NCBI RefSeq assembly: GCF_032884065.1
Contig: NC_088872.1
Location: 38,299,132 to 38,363,131, forward strand
DNA length: 64,000 nucleotides
Direction: 5' to 3'
Source: Artemia franciscana
Taxonomy: Eukaryota; Arthropoda; Branchiopoda; Anostraca; Artemiidae
This document shows, in pieces, positions 1 to 11,575 of this stretch; within the stretch, counting starts at the first letter, position 1; each line of letters begins with the position of its first letter. A program made the position numbers and the translations under genes. A model generated the notes under the pieces. That model was not told the DNA's origin and did not search any database. It saw only the letters and a list, made by a program, of their open reading frames with translations.

Positions 1-329
1 TTTCAAAATAAAAACTATTATTATATAAGTTATTATTATATAAACTCCTCACAACGCATCACAGGCTGATCAGCTGTTGTCTTTTTTTCTTTTCTTTTTT
101 ACGTAAAAGCAATGCCATGTATTATGTAATAAAAGTATTCCGGCGATAGATTCTTTATAAAATCCTAAAAATTTATACATCAAAACCACCTATGTCGTTT
201 GTGGGTTAAAACGACATCATTCACAATAAACAATAGTATTTAGCACCTCTTAACTGGGTTAAAGGGACAAAATTCATCTTTCAACAAATTCCCTGAAAAT
301 TGTGTCCGCAAATACAGAGATTCACTCAC
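1..329. other. Intron sequence 3' of EEPD1-like exon 2
   Basis: On the minus strand this lies immediately after the splice donor of the EEPD1-like exon at 330-674, so it is intron. It is AT-rich and I see no exon or repeat copy in it. The remaining EEPD1 exons, including the nuclease domain, must lie outside the window to the left. Confidence 0.6.
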
Positions 330-674
330 CTTTTCCTCTCGACGATGCACTATAGCAGCTGCCATTTCTTGGGTCATTCCAGGTACTGTCATCAATTCAA
401 AAATGGATGCCTTATTTACATTCAAAGACCTGGACGATCTTAATGAGCTTCTATCAGTACTATTTCTCCTAAGACCAGGTTTCACGCATATGTCACTTCT
501 AAACGCGTGAAACATTGCAGCACCAACGCCAGAAACAAGGGCGATATCTTCGGGTCGCCGAAAAGTGCCGATGTTTTTTCGGTGAGCGACGATTGCTTCA
601 GCTATCTGGCGGGTTATGCCAGGAAGTGTCATAAACTCCTCAACAGATGCTGTGTTTATGTCCAATGCATTGTA
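330..674 (-). CDS. EEPD1: EEPD1-like protein, internal coding exon with helix-hairpin-helix repeats
   Basis: This 345 bp exon encodes 115 residues. It is bounded by an AG acceptor at 676-675 and a GTGAGT donor starting at 329, and is phase 0 at both ends. It begins YNALDINTASVEEFMTLPG. This resembles the start of the first helix-hairpin-helix (HhH) repeat of vertebrate EEPD1, an endonuclease/exonuclease/phosphatase-domain protein linked to replication-fork repair and to cholesterol export at the plasma membrane. The segment IALVSGVGAAMF is the second half of the first (HhH)2 unit, and LNVNKASIFELMTVPGMT opens the second unit, which is cut by the intron. HhH repeats usually bind DNA backbone. 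The first residue is an internal leucine, not a start: the reading frame continues upstream to the acceptor and joins in phase to the exon at 7930-8277. The catalytic domain is not in the window. The family call is firm; the function is inferred from the family. Confidence 0.85.
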
Positions 675-1332
675 CTAGAATAAAAGAACTTGTAAATAAA
701 TCATATGCACGACATGCTCATTTTTCAATATAAAACTAAGACAAGATTGAAGCCAAGTTCATTAATAACTCATAATATTCATTAAAAGCAAAGCCATTGT
801 TAAGATAGAATATTCGGTGGAACAATATCGACTATTAAGTATATACCAGAGCATTCTGGAGAGAGGGAAGGTGACTCTTAAAAATGCTAATGAAACAAAG
901 AAAGAATATGAAAATTAAAAAGTATTATATTTCTTGGCGAGGGAGGAGAATCAAATACCCTTAATAGTGTTTATGGGCCCAGAAAAGGACGAGAGGGTTC
1001 AGTGTCCCATTTAAAACTAGCTTCAATAAAAGCATACAAACTGAAAAAAAATACCATACACAGTAGAAGATAAAACCATGAAATAAAAAAAAAAAAATTA
1101 TTCAGACCACACCATTGAAAGTAAACTCTGAAGTACGGTAAAGACTATTTCCAAATATAATTTTGTTTTATTGCGTAAAACTAACCTCTGCAATAGTTTT
1201 TATCGGGATTCAAAATCCTACTAAGCTATTGTTTTTTTTAAACAAGATAATTTACGATAGTTGTAAGCAAAATAATAAAGCAGTCGATCCTCAGGGTAAA
1301 CAAAATCCGGTATCCCAGAAATACTGCTATTT

Positions 1333-1957
1333 ACTACTACTACTACTAACAACTCACTGCAGCACCAAGCCACCTGAGGCCAACACAGCTACCTACACTC
1401 TTCCTTCATCCCTATCTATTCGATGCCTCCCTGTTTACACCCTCCCAAGAAGTTCCCATTTCTCTTAAATCTTTCTTTGCGACATCTTCCCACCCAATTA
1501 TCGGACAACCCGCTTTTCGTTTGGCCCTAGGCAGTTGGCCAAAAAGGAAAATTGGGTGCCCAAATCAATCCGTAGACAATTTTTAAGGAAAATATCTAGC
1601 AACTCCTTTTTCGTTTTTCGAGCACCGACGCTTCAGAACCACACTTCACCACTGTCATCACTATGGCTTTCAATATTCTAATCTTTGCTCGCGGACTCAT
1701 TCCCCTATTCTTTCAAACTTTTTTCAACTTTAAAAACACCCTATACCTTGGCTATTCTACTTTTAGCATCTTCACTGCACCTACCGTCTTTACTAATAAT
1801 ACTACTTAGATAAATGAAGCTGTCCATTTGATTGATCTTCTCGTTACTTTGTCACCTATCACCTACCCAATATCACTTTTTCCCAGTCTTAGTGACTTAG
1901 TCTTCTTGACGTTAATTTTCAAACCTATTGTTCCACTCTGAACTTTAACTGAGATTA
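1333..1957 (-). mobile_element. RTE-type LINE, 5'-truncated 3' end, decayed
   Basis: Read on the minus strand, broken frames give recognisable reverse-transcriptase C-terminal sequence. A block GLKINVKKTKSLRLG is followed by degraded SRIAKA-like and KIRILEA-like segments, then GWEDVAKKDLREMGTSWEGV, then CVGLRWLGAAVSC. The element ends in a short (TAG)n tail, seen on the plus strand as repeated CTA at 1333-1350, typical of RTE-like insertions. Several stops and frameshifts are present, so it is dead. The same family recurs at 62655-63185. Confidence 0.75.
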
Positions 1958-2439
1958 ACTAAATAGCCCACAAAGAAATAAGAGAAAGTCCAGTCACCTA
2001 AAAGTCGATAGAGACAAGACTTTAAATTTAACCGAAGCCAAGGTCATATTCAGGGAGAAGGGCTACTGGGTTCAAACCTCCCTCCTCCGTAATATTTGTC
2101 TTACTCGTAAAAATAACAAAATGCATATAGGCTAAACAAATTTTTGGTGTATTTTGTCAGGGTTTTTTTGTGAGCTTCCCAAAACAAAACAGCACCCCCC
2201 TCCCCCACACACGAACAAACATCTTCGATACTTGCTCGAAGTCCTTGAGGATTTCTAGGGAGGGATTCAGATCAGAAGCTATAAATACGATGGGACTGAA
2301 AAGGAGTACTGAAGTCCGTGTCTGCCTGGGATGGCTTAGTTCTGCGGCAAGTCTGAAAAAGCAGGAGGAAAAATAACTGCAATATTATTAACTGGAATGA
2401 ACACACTCTAAATTTGCAGTGTAAGCGAGTTCCAATAAA

Positions 2440-2625
2440 ATTGTAAAGGCAAATCCACGATGACGTTTTTACTAATATCCAGAGTTTCTAGCGCTAATTT
2501 GGGCCACTCAGAATCCCTCAAGATTTTTCAGCCAATCAGAAAACTCTGTGAAAAATCTGATTTCTTGAACTCGCGCTAGCTGAATCTTAATATCAGTAAA
2601 ATCTCATTGTGAATGGGCCTTTATA
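2440..2625. repeat. Small palindromic (MITE-like) element
   Basis: An imperfect foldback. The outer arms include TTTTTACTAATAT (2466-2478) against ATATCAGTAAAAT (2590-2602), and both flanks carry a TAGCGC/GCGCTA block. The inner arms are AGATTTTTCA (2521-2530) and its exact complement TGAAAAATCT (2549-2558). There is no coding content. It may be a non-autonomous DNA transposon; I could not define a target duplication. Confidence 0.4.
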
Positions 2626-2970
2626 TTAACCTGAATTTTAATGGAAAAAAGAAGCCATCTTTATGCTAGCAAACAGTGATCAAGTTTTAACCGCTAATGA
2701 CATCAACCACTTCAAACCACAATATCTACACTAGGATATAATCCTCTATGAACTTAAAATGCAAAGAAATTTGAAGTATGGCAGATATATAATTGTCTTG
2801 CGAGAGCAACACTTTGGTTTGGTTATATTGATGAATACAACTTTGTATTTTGGAAAGTTTCGTAAAACTCTTGCCTGGGCCAAAAATCTATTGTTTCTAC
2901 CCATTTTTGTTCGTGATTTCAGCCGATTTTATCATTCGGTTTTTGCACTTGGGATTGCGGTAGAGGTATA

Positions 2971-3592
2971 AGGTGTGCCTTTTAAACTTTAAAAGTTCTC
3001 TCATTGCTAAAGAAATTACAGTTTATCCTTTGCTCCTTTCTAAGTAATAACGTTAGAAAACTTGGCCTACGGCAAAAAAGTCAACTTTTGAACTAAGACA
3101 GATATATTTTCTTTCCGACGGCAGTCGATAGCTCTTGATGAGCTTATCAAAGTATATGTCATCCATTTTTTGGTGGAAAAATTCTTTCATGAAATGTATC
3201 AGTTTCTAAGCTTAATGGGGTTGACAACTTCAGTAGTAAGGTACACACTGAAAATAAAAATAGGCCGATACAGAAATGGTATCAGATGTGCCTCTTAAAC
3301 TTTAAAAGTTTAAAAGTTCTCTCATTGCTAAAAAATTAGAGTTTATCCTTAGCTTTTTTCTAACTGATGACGTTAGAAACTTGGTCTACAGCAATAAATC
3401 AACTTTTGAACTAAGACAGATAGATTTTTTTTTCGACGGCAGTCGATAGCTCTTGATGAGCTGATCAAAGTATATGTCATCTATTTTTGGTAGAAAAATT
3501 CCTTCATGAGATAAACCAGTTTGAAAGTTTAAAGGGGTTGACAACTTCAGTAGTAAGGTACACACTGAAACCAAAAATAGGCCAATACCAAT
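2971..3592. repeat. Tandem duplication, two ~310 bp copies
   Basis: Copy one runs from about 2971 to 3279 and copy two from about 3283 to 3592. They share long matching stretches such as GGGGTTGACAACTTCAGTAG and TCGATAGCTCTTGATGAGCT, with scattered substitutions and small indels. Non-coding. Confidence 0.8.
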
Positions 3593-3597
3593 TGTGA

Positions 3598-3832
3598 GAC
3601 ATATAGGGGAGTTTTAAGCAACAGTTGGCTGTTAGCTCATAACCATCTTCAGCAATGAGGGGTTCGCAGCTTTTGCTAGTTGGTGTTCCTATTATGTGTT
3701 TCTGGTGTATTTGATGGTAAGGCTAATTTGGTTCCTATGCTAAGACATGTAGGGGACTTGTAAGTAATAATCGGCTGATAGGCTACAATCATCTTCAGGG
3801 ATAAGGGGTTTGTAACTTTTGGTAGTTGGTGT
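3598..3832. repeat. Diverged direct repeat pair (~88 bp units)
   Basis: The block at 3598-3685 and the one at 3744-3832 share the order of GACAT.TAGGGGA, GGCTGATAG-like, ATCTTCAG, GGGGTT and TAGTTGGTG words. The copies are clearly related but diverged. No coding signal. Confidence 0.55.
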
Positions 3833-4682
3833 AGATCCTTACAGATTAACAACTTTAGCGTTTAATCGAAGCGAGGAAACAAAACCGAAGTGTTGCTCTC
3901 GCAACACTTTACTCGGCGAAGGCGAACAAAAGTTGCCGCAACACCTCACATTGCCCATGCAACGTAGATCCAGTTTAATTAATAAGATGAATCCATCCGA
4001 CATCTATTTATTCAAATGTTAGTGTTTTAATAAAACGGGAAATCATATACTAGTAGGTAAAAATTGAATTTTCTGGTTCCCATCTTTTTCCATTTCGGGT
4101 TTATAAGTTTCGGCAAGACCCTTTCCCGAAAACTTTTGTCACAAAAATTTATCTTTTCTTTTCACCCGTAGACATAAAATAAGTTATATTTTACATAGAC
4201 TACCAATTACCAGTTAAAGTTAGGGTTTGTAGCAACTCTTCCAGTTTCTACCAACATTTCCCGCTACAAGTTCTAACTACTTGTCAAAATCGAAGCAAAC
4301 CTCTGCAATGAGGTTTGCTTTATTTGTGTAGTTCTAATCTTGACATATACGTTTAGAACGAGGGTAAAAAACAGAATCCTATCACTATGGGTGATCATGG
4401 AATGTGGGTTGCTCTTTACTACCGGCCCACTAACATGTATACATTGATAATATCGGAGGGTTGAGTAAATGTTACGCTATGTCAATTGTGGTATGTTCAA
4501 ACACAAGCAAAACCATTTGAAAATTTTGTCATATCAAGATTGTTTTAAAAACTACAATTATAGTTTACCAGACGAGTCTCTTATTTTTCAATAATTTGCA
4601 TTGTGCTTACGTTTTTTCTCATTTTTTATGTTATTCACTATATGTGTAAGCTTGTTAATATATTTGTTTAATTTTTTTTTTT

Positions 4683-5230
4683 TTTATGACGCCCTACAGG
4701 TTTGAAGAAGGGAAGAATCCCTTGCCATGACGATTTTTTTCTATTTCTTTTCTTTTTTTATAGCAGTAGACCTCTCTAATTGTCAGCGCCTTGCCCTGAT
4801 GATTTTTTTCTATTTTTTTCTTTTTTTTATAGCAGTAGACCTCTCTAAATGTCAGCGCCTTGCCCAGATGATTTTTTTTCCATTTCTTTTCTTTTTTCCA
4901 TAGCAGTGGACCTCTCTAAATGTCAGCGTCTTGTCTTGACGATTTTTTCTTTTTTTCTTCTTTTCTCTTCTTGAATGAAGCCCTACAGGTTTGAAGAAGG
5001 GAAGAATCCCTTGCCATGACGATTTTTTTCTATTTCTTTTCTTTTTTATAGCAGTAGACCTCTCTAATTGTCAGCGCCTTGCCCTGATGACTTTTTTCTA
5101 TTTTTTTCTTTTTTTATAGCAGTAGACCTCTCTAAATGTCAGCGCCTTGCCCAGATGATTTTTTTTCCATTTCTTTTCTTTTTTCCATAGCAGTAGACCT
5201 CTCTAAATGTCAGCGCCTTGCCTTGTTTAA
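4683..5230. repeat. T-rich nested tandem repeat (~73 bp units inside a ~289 bp duplication)
   Basis: The word GCCCTACAGGTTTGAAGAAG occurs near 4690 and again near 4980, marking a ~289 bp duplication. Within each half, ~73 bp units repeat with the words AGCAGTAGACCTCTCTAA, TGTCAGCGCCTTGCC and a long T-rich stretch. Confidence 0.8.
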
Positions 5231-5344
5231 ATAAGATTTGGAAGCTCATAGGCAGCAAATACGACATGAAATGTGAAAGAATATATAACTGCAATATGAC
5301 TTATCTTAAAATAAACTTTACCGTTCGAGATGAGGCATGCGATT

Positions 5345-7030
5345 CTTTAAATATTAAATTAAAAAAACAAGTTTTTTTAACTGAAAGTAAGGAGCGACAT
5401 TAAAACTTAAAACGAACAGAAATTACCCCGTATATGAAAGGGGCTGCTCATTCTTCAACACCTTGCTCTTTGCACTAGAGTTTGACTCTTTCTCTCAACT
5501 CTACTTTTTAAAAGAGCAGGGCGTTCAAGAAGGAGCAGCCCCTTTCATATACGGGGTAATTTCTGTTCGTTTTAAGTTTTAATGTCGCTCCTTACTTTCA
5601 GTTAAAAAAAACCTGTTTTTTAATTTAATTTCTGAACGTTTTTTTAGTTAATCCATGTTTTGATTTCGGCTCTCCGCAGATGAATAATTAAAGCGACATT
5701 TGCATATTTATGTATTTGGCTAAATGGCTTTCCCATAGTTTTGATCGAATGATTTTGCGAAAAAAGGAGGGGAAGGAGGCCCAGTTGCTCTCCAATTTTT
5801 TGGGTACTTAAAAAGGCAACTAGAAGTTTTAGTTTTTACGAACGTTTTCATTAGTAAAAGATATACGTAACTTACGAATTAGCTTACGTAACAAACTTCT
5901 ATGTTCGTATGTTTTTATTACGTATATGAGAAGGTTCGCCCACTCGTCAATACCTCGTCAATAACTCTTTGCATTAAAGCTTAAATTTTGTCCTCTGAAT
6001 CACAAAGGCCGTAGAATAAATAGTTGAAATTACTAAAAATCCTTTAGCGTAAAGAGTGAGGTATTAGGAGGATGTGAACCCCTTATATGCGTAATATTTT
6101 CTGTTCGTTTTAAGTTTTAATGCTACTCCATACTTCCAGTTGAAAAAAACTTTTTCATATTTATTTTCTCATTGTTTTTTAAATAATGCTAGAGAATGCT
6201 GCGCCCCTTTATGGAAATCTTCTTCCCCCATGACAAAGTCCTCCATGGAAAATTTCCCCCATATAACCCCCTCTTCTCAACCCCCCCCCCCCCCCCACAA
6301 CCAAAAAATCCCCCTGAAAACGTCTCTACATTTCCCAACAACCATTAATATATGCAAACACTGGTCAAAATTTGCAACTTGCAGCCCCTCCCATGGGGAC
6401 TGTGGGGGAGTAAGTCGTCCCCAAAGACATAGTTATTAGGTTTTTCGACTATGCTGAATAAAATGGTTATCTCAGAATTTTGATCCGACAACTTTGGGAA
6501 AAAAATGAGCGTGGGAAGGGGCCTAGGTGCTCTCCGATTTTTTTGGTCACTTAAAAAGGGCACTAGAACTTTTCATTTCTGTTCGAATGAGCCCTCTCGC
6601 AAAATTCTAGGACCACTGGGTCGATACGATCACCCCTGGGAAAAAGAAAAAGAAAAAAAAAAACAAATAAACACGCATCCGTGATTTGTCTTCTGGCAAA
6701 AAATACAAAATTCCACATTTTTGTAGATAGGATCTTAGAACTTGTACAATATGGTTCTCTGATACGCTGAACCTGATGGTGTGATTTTAATTAAGATTCT
6801 ATTATTTTAGGGGGTGTTTCACCCTATTTTCTAAAATAGGGCAGATTTTCTCAGGCTCGTAACTTTTAATGGGTAAGACTAAACTTGATGAAACTTATAT
6901 ATTTAAAATCAGCATTAAAATGCGATTCTTTTGATGTAACTATTGGTATCAAAATTCCGTTTTTTAGAGTTTTGGTTACTATTGAGCCGGGTCGCTCCTT
7001 ACTACAGTTCGTAACCACGAACTGTTTGAC
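5345..7030 (-). repeat. Interspersed 1.7 kb repeat with terminal foldback, copy 1
   Basis: This block matches 52527-54243 along nearly its whole length but in the opposite orientation. Shared words include AACAGTTCGTGG at one end and TAACTGAAAGTAAGGAGCGA at the other. No open frame in it is conserved between copies, so it looks non-coding. The 5345-side end is a near-perfect palindrome, listed separately. A third, partial copy starts at 63745. The class is unresolved: a foldback DNA element is the best guess. Confidence 0.7.
5354..5628. repeat. Near-perfect 275 bp palindrome (foldback terminus)
   Basis: The left arm (from 5354) contains AACTGAAAGTAAGGAGCGAC and CGTATATGAAAGGGGCTGCT. The right arm (to 5628) contains their complements in reverse order, GAGCAGCCCCTTTCATATAC and GTCGCTCCTTACTTTCAGTT. 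Arms are about 115-120 bp with a ~40 nt centre. The same foldback is seen at the equivalent end of the copy at 53960-54243. Confidence 0.9.
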
Positions 7031-7929
7031 TAGGCAAGGAGGAGACTCTTTAGAACAAATTTTTTTTAACAAGAAATTGGTAGATTGGAGGCAACAGAAT
7101 GTGACCCCTCTCCTCTTATTTTGGCTTTAATTAAATGTACAAAACAAATACAGGGTCGAGATCTCCAAAGACCGGACACAGCTGGTGACAAAAATTTGGA
7201 TTTCATCAACTGTTTGAAGTTAGTCACTGGAATCCATTAGAGGCGACAAATCTCGATCCTGATGTTAAAATTCTGCTTTTGATTAGTTTATACTTGTAAA
7301 TCGGAAAATGAAGAATTTTTCTTCAGGTGACTGACAACAAAATTGTACTTGCGCAATAAAACACAAACATACTTACTGCTAAAATATATCTCTACCAACA
7401 GTCACTAGATAGTTCGACAGGGTCTTATAGATTTTCCCCCCTATGTTCATTGATAATACTATGGCTAAAGCTACAGGTTTCTAGATATATACACATATAC
7501 ACAAAAGGTATAAAGGTACAGAAAGAAACTTTTTCGGTATATATTAATAAAGTTCGTACCATTGGAGGATGTCCTCTTTAGATATCTCTTAAGTAGCCTC
7601 ACTGTTGATGAAAAAAACCTTTTCTTCAAAGACTTTTTCAAAACAGTCTTTTTCTTAATCCAATTTTGAAAATCTGCGAGCAAAATTTGCAGATTTTACA
7701 TCCCACAACATAAAGTTAACGACTGACACTCGTATTGAAAGGACCTTCTTGCAATCTGGAGATATCTTCAGCTACCATTATGATACCATATGATAAAACT
7801 ACCATTAACCCAAAAGTTAAACCTACTTGTTAAGATCCATCCCCATATTTCTTAATTTTTGTTCAGGCTATAAAACCAAAATAGCTCAAGATCAAGATAA
7901 AATGGAAGAATCATGAAAGAGGTAATTAC

Positions 7930-8277
7930 CTGTAAACCTGGCTCCTCTATATTGAATGTGGCACTACTTATTGACCGCTTTGGCATTACAGAGGACATCC
8001 GTCTTACAAACTGCAAACTATCCTTACTCAGTCTTCGAGAGATTCTGCGCACTATCCCAGGCTTTTTCTTTTTCTCCTTCTCACCAGATGCACGATTTGA
8101 AGTTGGCTCCAATTGAGTTAAATTTAAATTACTGATGTTGATACCTTCTTGGTTCAAAGCACTTGAACTGCTTACATTATCAGCACTTTTCTGGTTCTTC
8201 GACGAAGAGTCTTCACTCAGTGCTTGTCTCATACTATTATTTAGATACATCTGTCGGATCATTTCAGTCAGATGCAT
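7930..8277 (-). CDS. EEPD1: EEPD1-like protein, N-terminal coding exon
   Basis: This 348 bp exon encodes 116 residues and ends CAG|GTAATT at 7930/7929 in phase 0, joining directly to the HhH exon at 330-674. Its last residues, ISSATFNIEEPGLQ, sit where human EEPD1 has its short linker before the first HhH repeat, which supports the join. The chosen start is the ATG at 8277, with an in-frame TAA at 8301-8299. However, the preceding bases CTTTGTTCAG could be a splice acceptor, so another upstream exon is possible. This matters because vertebrate EEPD1 begins with a lipid-anchored MG motif that is absent here. Residues 15-63 are Ser/Asn-rich and probably disordered. Residues 67-101 are strongly basic and hold three RRxS motifs (RRIS 77-80, RRLS 81-84, RRMS 92-95), the consensus of basophilic kinases. 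Confidence 0.75.
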
Positions 8278-10368
8278 CTGAACAAAGTCGGCTCCGCTTT
8301 ATCTTAACCAAATAAAGGTTCTTCTTCCTAGATTGCCTGAAAAAGATAAGGTTCAAAATTGTAAGATAAAACCAAGAATTCAGATTGATTCATATATACA
8401 AAGAATTGAAGACCACAAAATAGAGTCTGGGCAAAGCAAAAGATGAAAAAAGAAGATTCACAGTCTAATTTACGTTTCACCAAATAAAGAAACCGAAACA
8501 AATTAATGATAATAAAAAAAAGACAAAACTATAATTCAAATCGGCTATAAGTTAAAATGTATATTATATAAAACTAAAATCTTTCCTAAATGCGGCAGTT
8601 TAATTTGCCAATTTCTAAAATTCTGCGAGGAAATTTTCCAGTTTCGAAAAAATGGAAAAACATCCACAAAAAAAGAAAACAATCTTGATGAAAAAAAAAC
8701 AAACACCGTCAAATTCGACGTTCTATTTGTTTCGAATTTTGTTGTGTTTCCCAAGGTTGACTATATCCAGCCAGTGGCTGTGGAATATTGGAAAAGGGTT
8801 TGTTCAAATAGATTGATTCTAGTATCTTTTTAATGCAACAAATGAGATTTATTGACTGCAAAGCGAAACTTTTCGTATCTTCAAAATGCAAAACAAAAAT
8901 CCTGCACTAAATAGGAACAAAAAATCGTTGAGTGAAGTTTCTTGTGTAGGCAATCGATTTAGAATCATCTAAAGATACTTATACAGCCTCGTTATTTCAG
9001 AAGCTGGTATACCATGTGGTGACACATTCATCCCTAAGTATGTATATGATCTATACAAAATTCCCAGTTATTATAGTCATTTTTTAAAGCCTCATTAATT
9101 TTTGTAAAGTACTTCTGGGAACCTTTAAAGTATTCGGGAGCCATAAATCCACTTCAACTTCACAATACTTAGTTCACCCTATTAACTCAATAGGAAAAAT
9201 TCTTTAAAAGCCTAATACTTGGCTAAATTTAACGTTGATTCACCTCCAAAAAGGATTTGATTCGGCCCTTTGGAGTTCGTGATAGCGATTTTTTGAATAA
9301 ATACATTAATATGTAATGAACGAGGTTTGTAATGTTTGCTACTATCACAAAATAAGATATGTTTCCTAAAATTTGATACTACAAGCCAAGATGGGCTGAT
9401 TTCGTACCAAAAAAAAGGCTAAGACAAAAATCCAACATGTTAAAAGATTAAAAATAATTTGAATTTAAAAGGGAATTAGACCGGTTCATAAAATCAAGAC
9501 AAGGGTACATGCAAACGAAATATTATAAATAACAAGAAAGAAGAACGAGGGGGATCAAAGAAAACATTGGGATTGTTTATTAAATTTTAGTCGGTAATGT
9601 AGGGAACAAAAGCTTTTAAGGAATTTTGCTTTTAAAATCTATAAAAGTAATTATTGTTTAGGATTAGTAAAATCAGTTTTACACAATGAGTGATAAAACG
9701 CAGACGGGGGAGGAAAGAGGGGAGTTGATACATTTATTTAAGATATTAAATAATGCAGAGGATAAAAATTCCTCTGTATCTTTTTGGGGGAAATTTTAGT
9801 GGGGTAAAAATGGGATAGTTCTTAGACCAGAGCGAGGAAAGCGAGGTCTTACGCGGGGGAGAAGGAGGACTTCACAAGGGAAACTGAATTTGTCCAAAAG
9901 TTGTGGAGCATGGCAAAAAGTTAGGAAATTTGTTCCTCGAAGGTGCCCAGACCTACCCTTCACAGAAGCGAGATATAAAGGACTCTTAACCTCATTGAAG
10001 ATAATTCTTAGGCGCCTGTTTTAGACTGTTTTGATCATGTCGAAACATATCCTTGGAAATTCCACGATGCCAAATAGGACAGTCATGCCCAGGGATTAGA
10101 CAAACAAATAAAAGCGAAATTCTCGAACATTGCAATTTAGGACACTTAGATTTTTCGAAGAGTTCAAGGAGAAATACATGTGATGTTTTTGTGCTTTAAA
10201 ATATCACTAATATGATAAACTGCTTGATAAAAGGAGAGTGAAAGAAGGATGAGGGAAGGATGGTTGTTTAATGAAATTAATTGTTAGGATTGGTGAATTC
10301 AAAGGATTGACCGTCATATCATTAGTGACAGGTTCATCTGAAATCCGTTCTAGATTATCGATAGGGCT

Positions 10369-10399
<31 letters not shown>

Positions 10400-11497
10400 A
10401 ACATAGCTCTAAGACAGTTAGATCCAACGAATTTCCTCCATCCATCAGAGAGATTAACAATAAGGTACAAGGCTGTATAATATTACAAGAAATAAAACTG
10501 GGCTTAGCAGAGTTTCCTTGAGCACACCATTGTAATTTTTGAGACGATTAGAACATGCATTCGGGTAATTGACTGGTTGTGTTCTACTGGAGAGCAAAAC
10601 GCAACTATTCTAATTAAATAGAGATTAAGTTGAAATTCATTTCATAGTTGTTTTTAACAATGTATTGTGGTTAGTTAAATAAAAAAAAAGTTCACTGATA
10701 TATTATCGAGGCAGGTACTTGGTTTTTCAAAGTTCATTACACATTCTGTTCATAAGGCAAACACGATAGTAAATGGTTGATGCAGAACACAAGTTTCTGA
10801 ATTAACTTAAGTCAACATTAGGTAATATCTTTACTTTCCACCATTCAGTTAATAAGCTTTAACGTAATTTAGAGAAAACGGAAGACAGAGGGAGGGGGGC
10901 ACACAAGAAGGTGTTACGTAGTAACAGCGCACACACGGGTGTTACGTAATGACGAAGTACACGCTGGATGTTACATAATTATTTTTAAAGATTTCATTTA
11001 CTTGCAATGTGTTTTTCTTTTTTTTCTCGAAGCATATTTATTAACTAAAGATTTTGTCCACATTAGAACTCAAAAGGGTTTCTGTCTCAATAGAATGGAA
11101 CGCTAGATAGCTGGACCAAGGAAGTCTTTCTAACATTTTGATTCAGCTAATTATTTTTACATAATAATCTATTGCACGCAAGGAAAACCTCCCTGTGGGC
11201 GCATACTAGAATAAGTAAATGAATTGGATATTTCTATATGGCCACAACAATTGACATACAGATGGGAAAATCGATTACAAGAAATTACTTAAATTTGGTA
11301 TGCACCTACATGCTAAGTAATGCTTTTAGAGAATGTTATCAGATAATATTGCAGGTTGCTCTTAGCGTATTTTTTTAGTAATAAGCCTTTTACTCTATTG
11401 GAACTTGAATGTGCTATCAGAAATGAAATAGCTGCGAGAGTTTCATCATGGGTAGAATATCATGAAAAGAGAAATCACCAATGCTACAGCACAAACA

Positions 11498-11498
<1 letters not shown>

Positions 11499-11573
<75 letters not shown>
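11499..11573. repeat. Poly(A) homopolymer, 75 bp
   Basis: An uninterrupted run of A. No transposon body is recognisable immediately upstream, so I do not claim it as a retroelement tail. Confidence 0.95.

Positions 11574-11575
<2 letters not shown>

Larger units (their letters stand above)
675..7929 (-). other. Intron 1 of the EEPD1-like gene, 7255 bp, repeat-filled
   Basis: The interval between the GTAATT donor at 7929 and the AG acceptor at 676-675 is the intron implied by the in-phase exon pair. It holds an RTE LINE fragment, a small palindromic element, a ~310 bp tandem duplication, a T-rich duplicated block and the 1.7 kb foldback-terminated repeat, each listed separately. I see no further exon in 675-1332, 1958-2440, 3833-4680 or 7031-7929. 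An unrecognised small exon cannot be excluded. Confidence 0.6.

Noticed and set aside
1163..1468. 101-codon plus-strand frame
   Set aside because: Its second half is antisense to the RTE LINE 3' end; no domain.
4293..4320. Rho-independent-type terminator
   Set aside because: The hairpin-plus-T appearance has no meaning in a eukaryotic intron.
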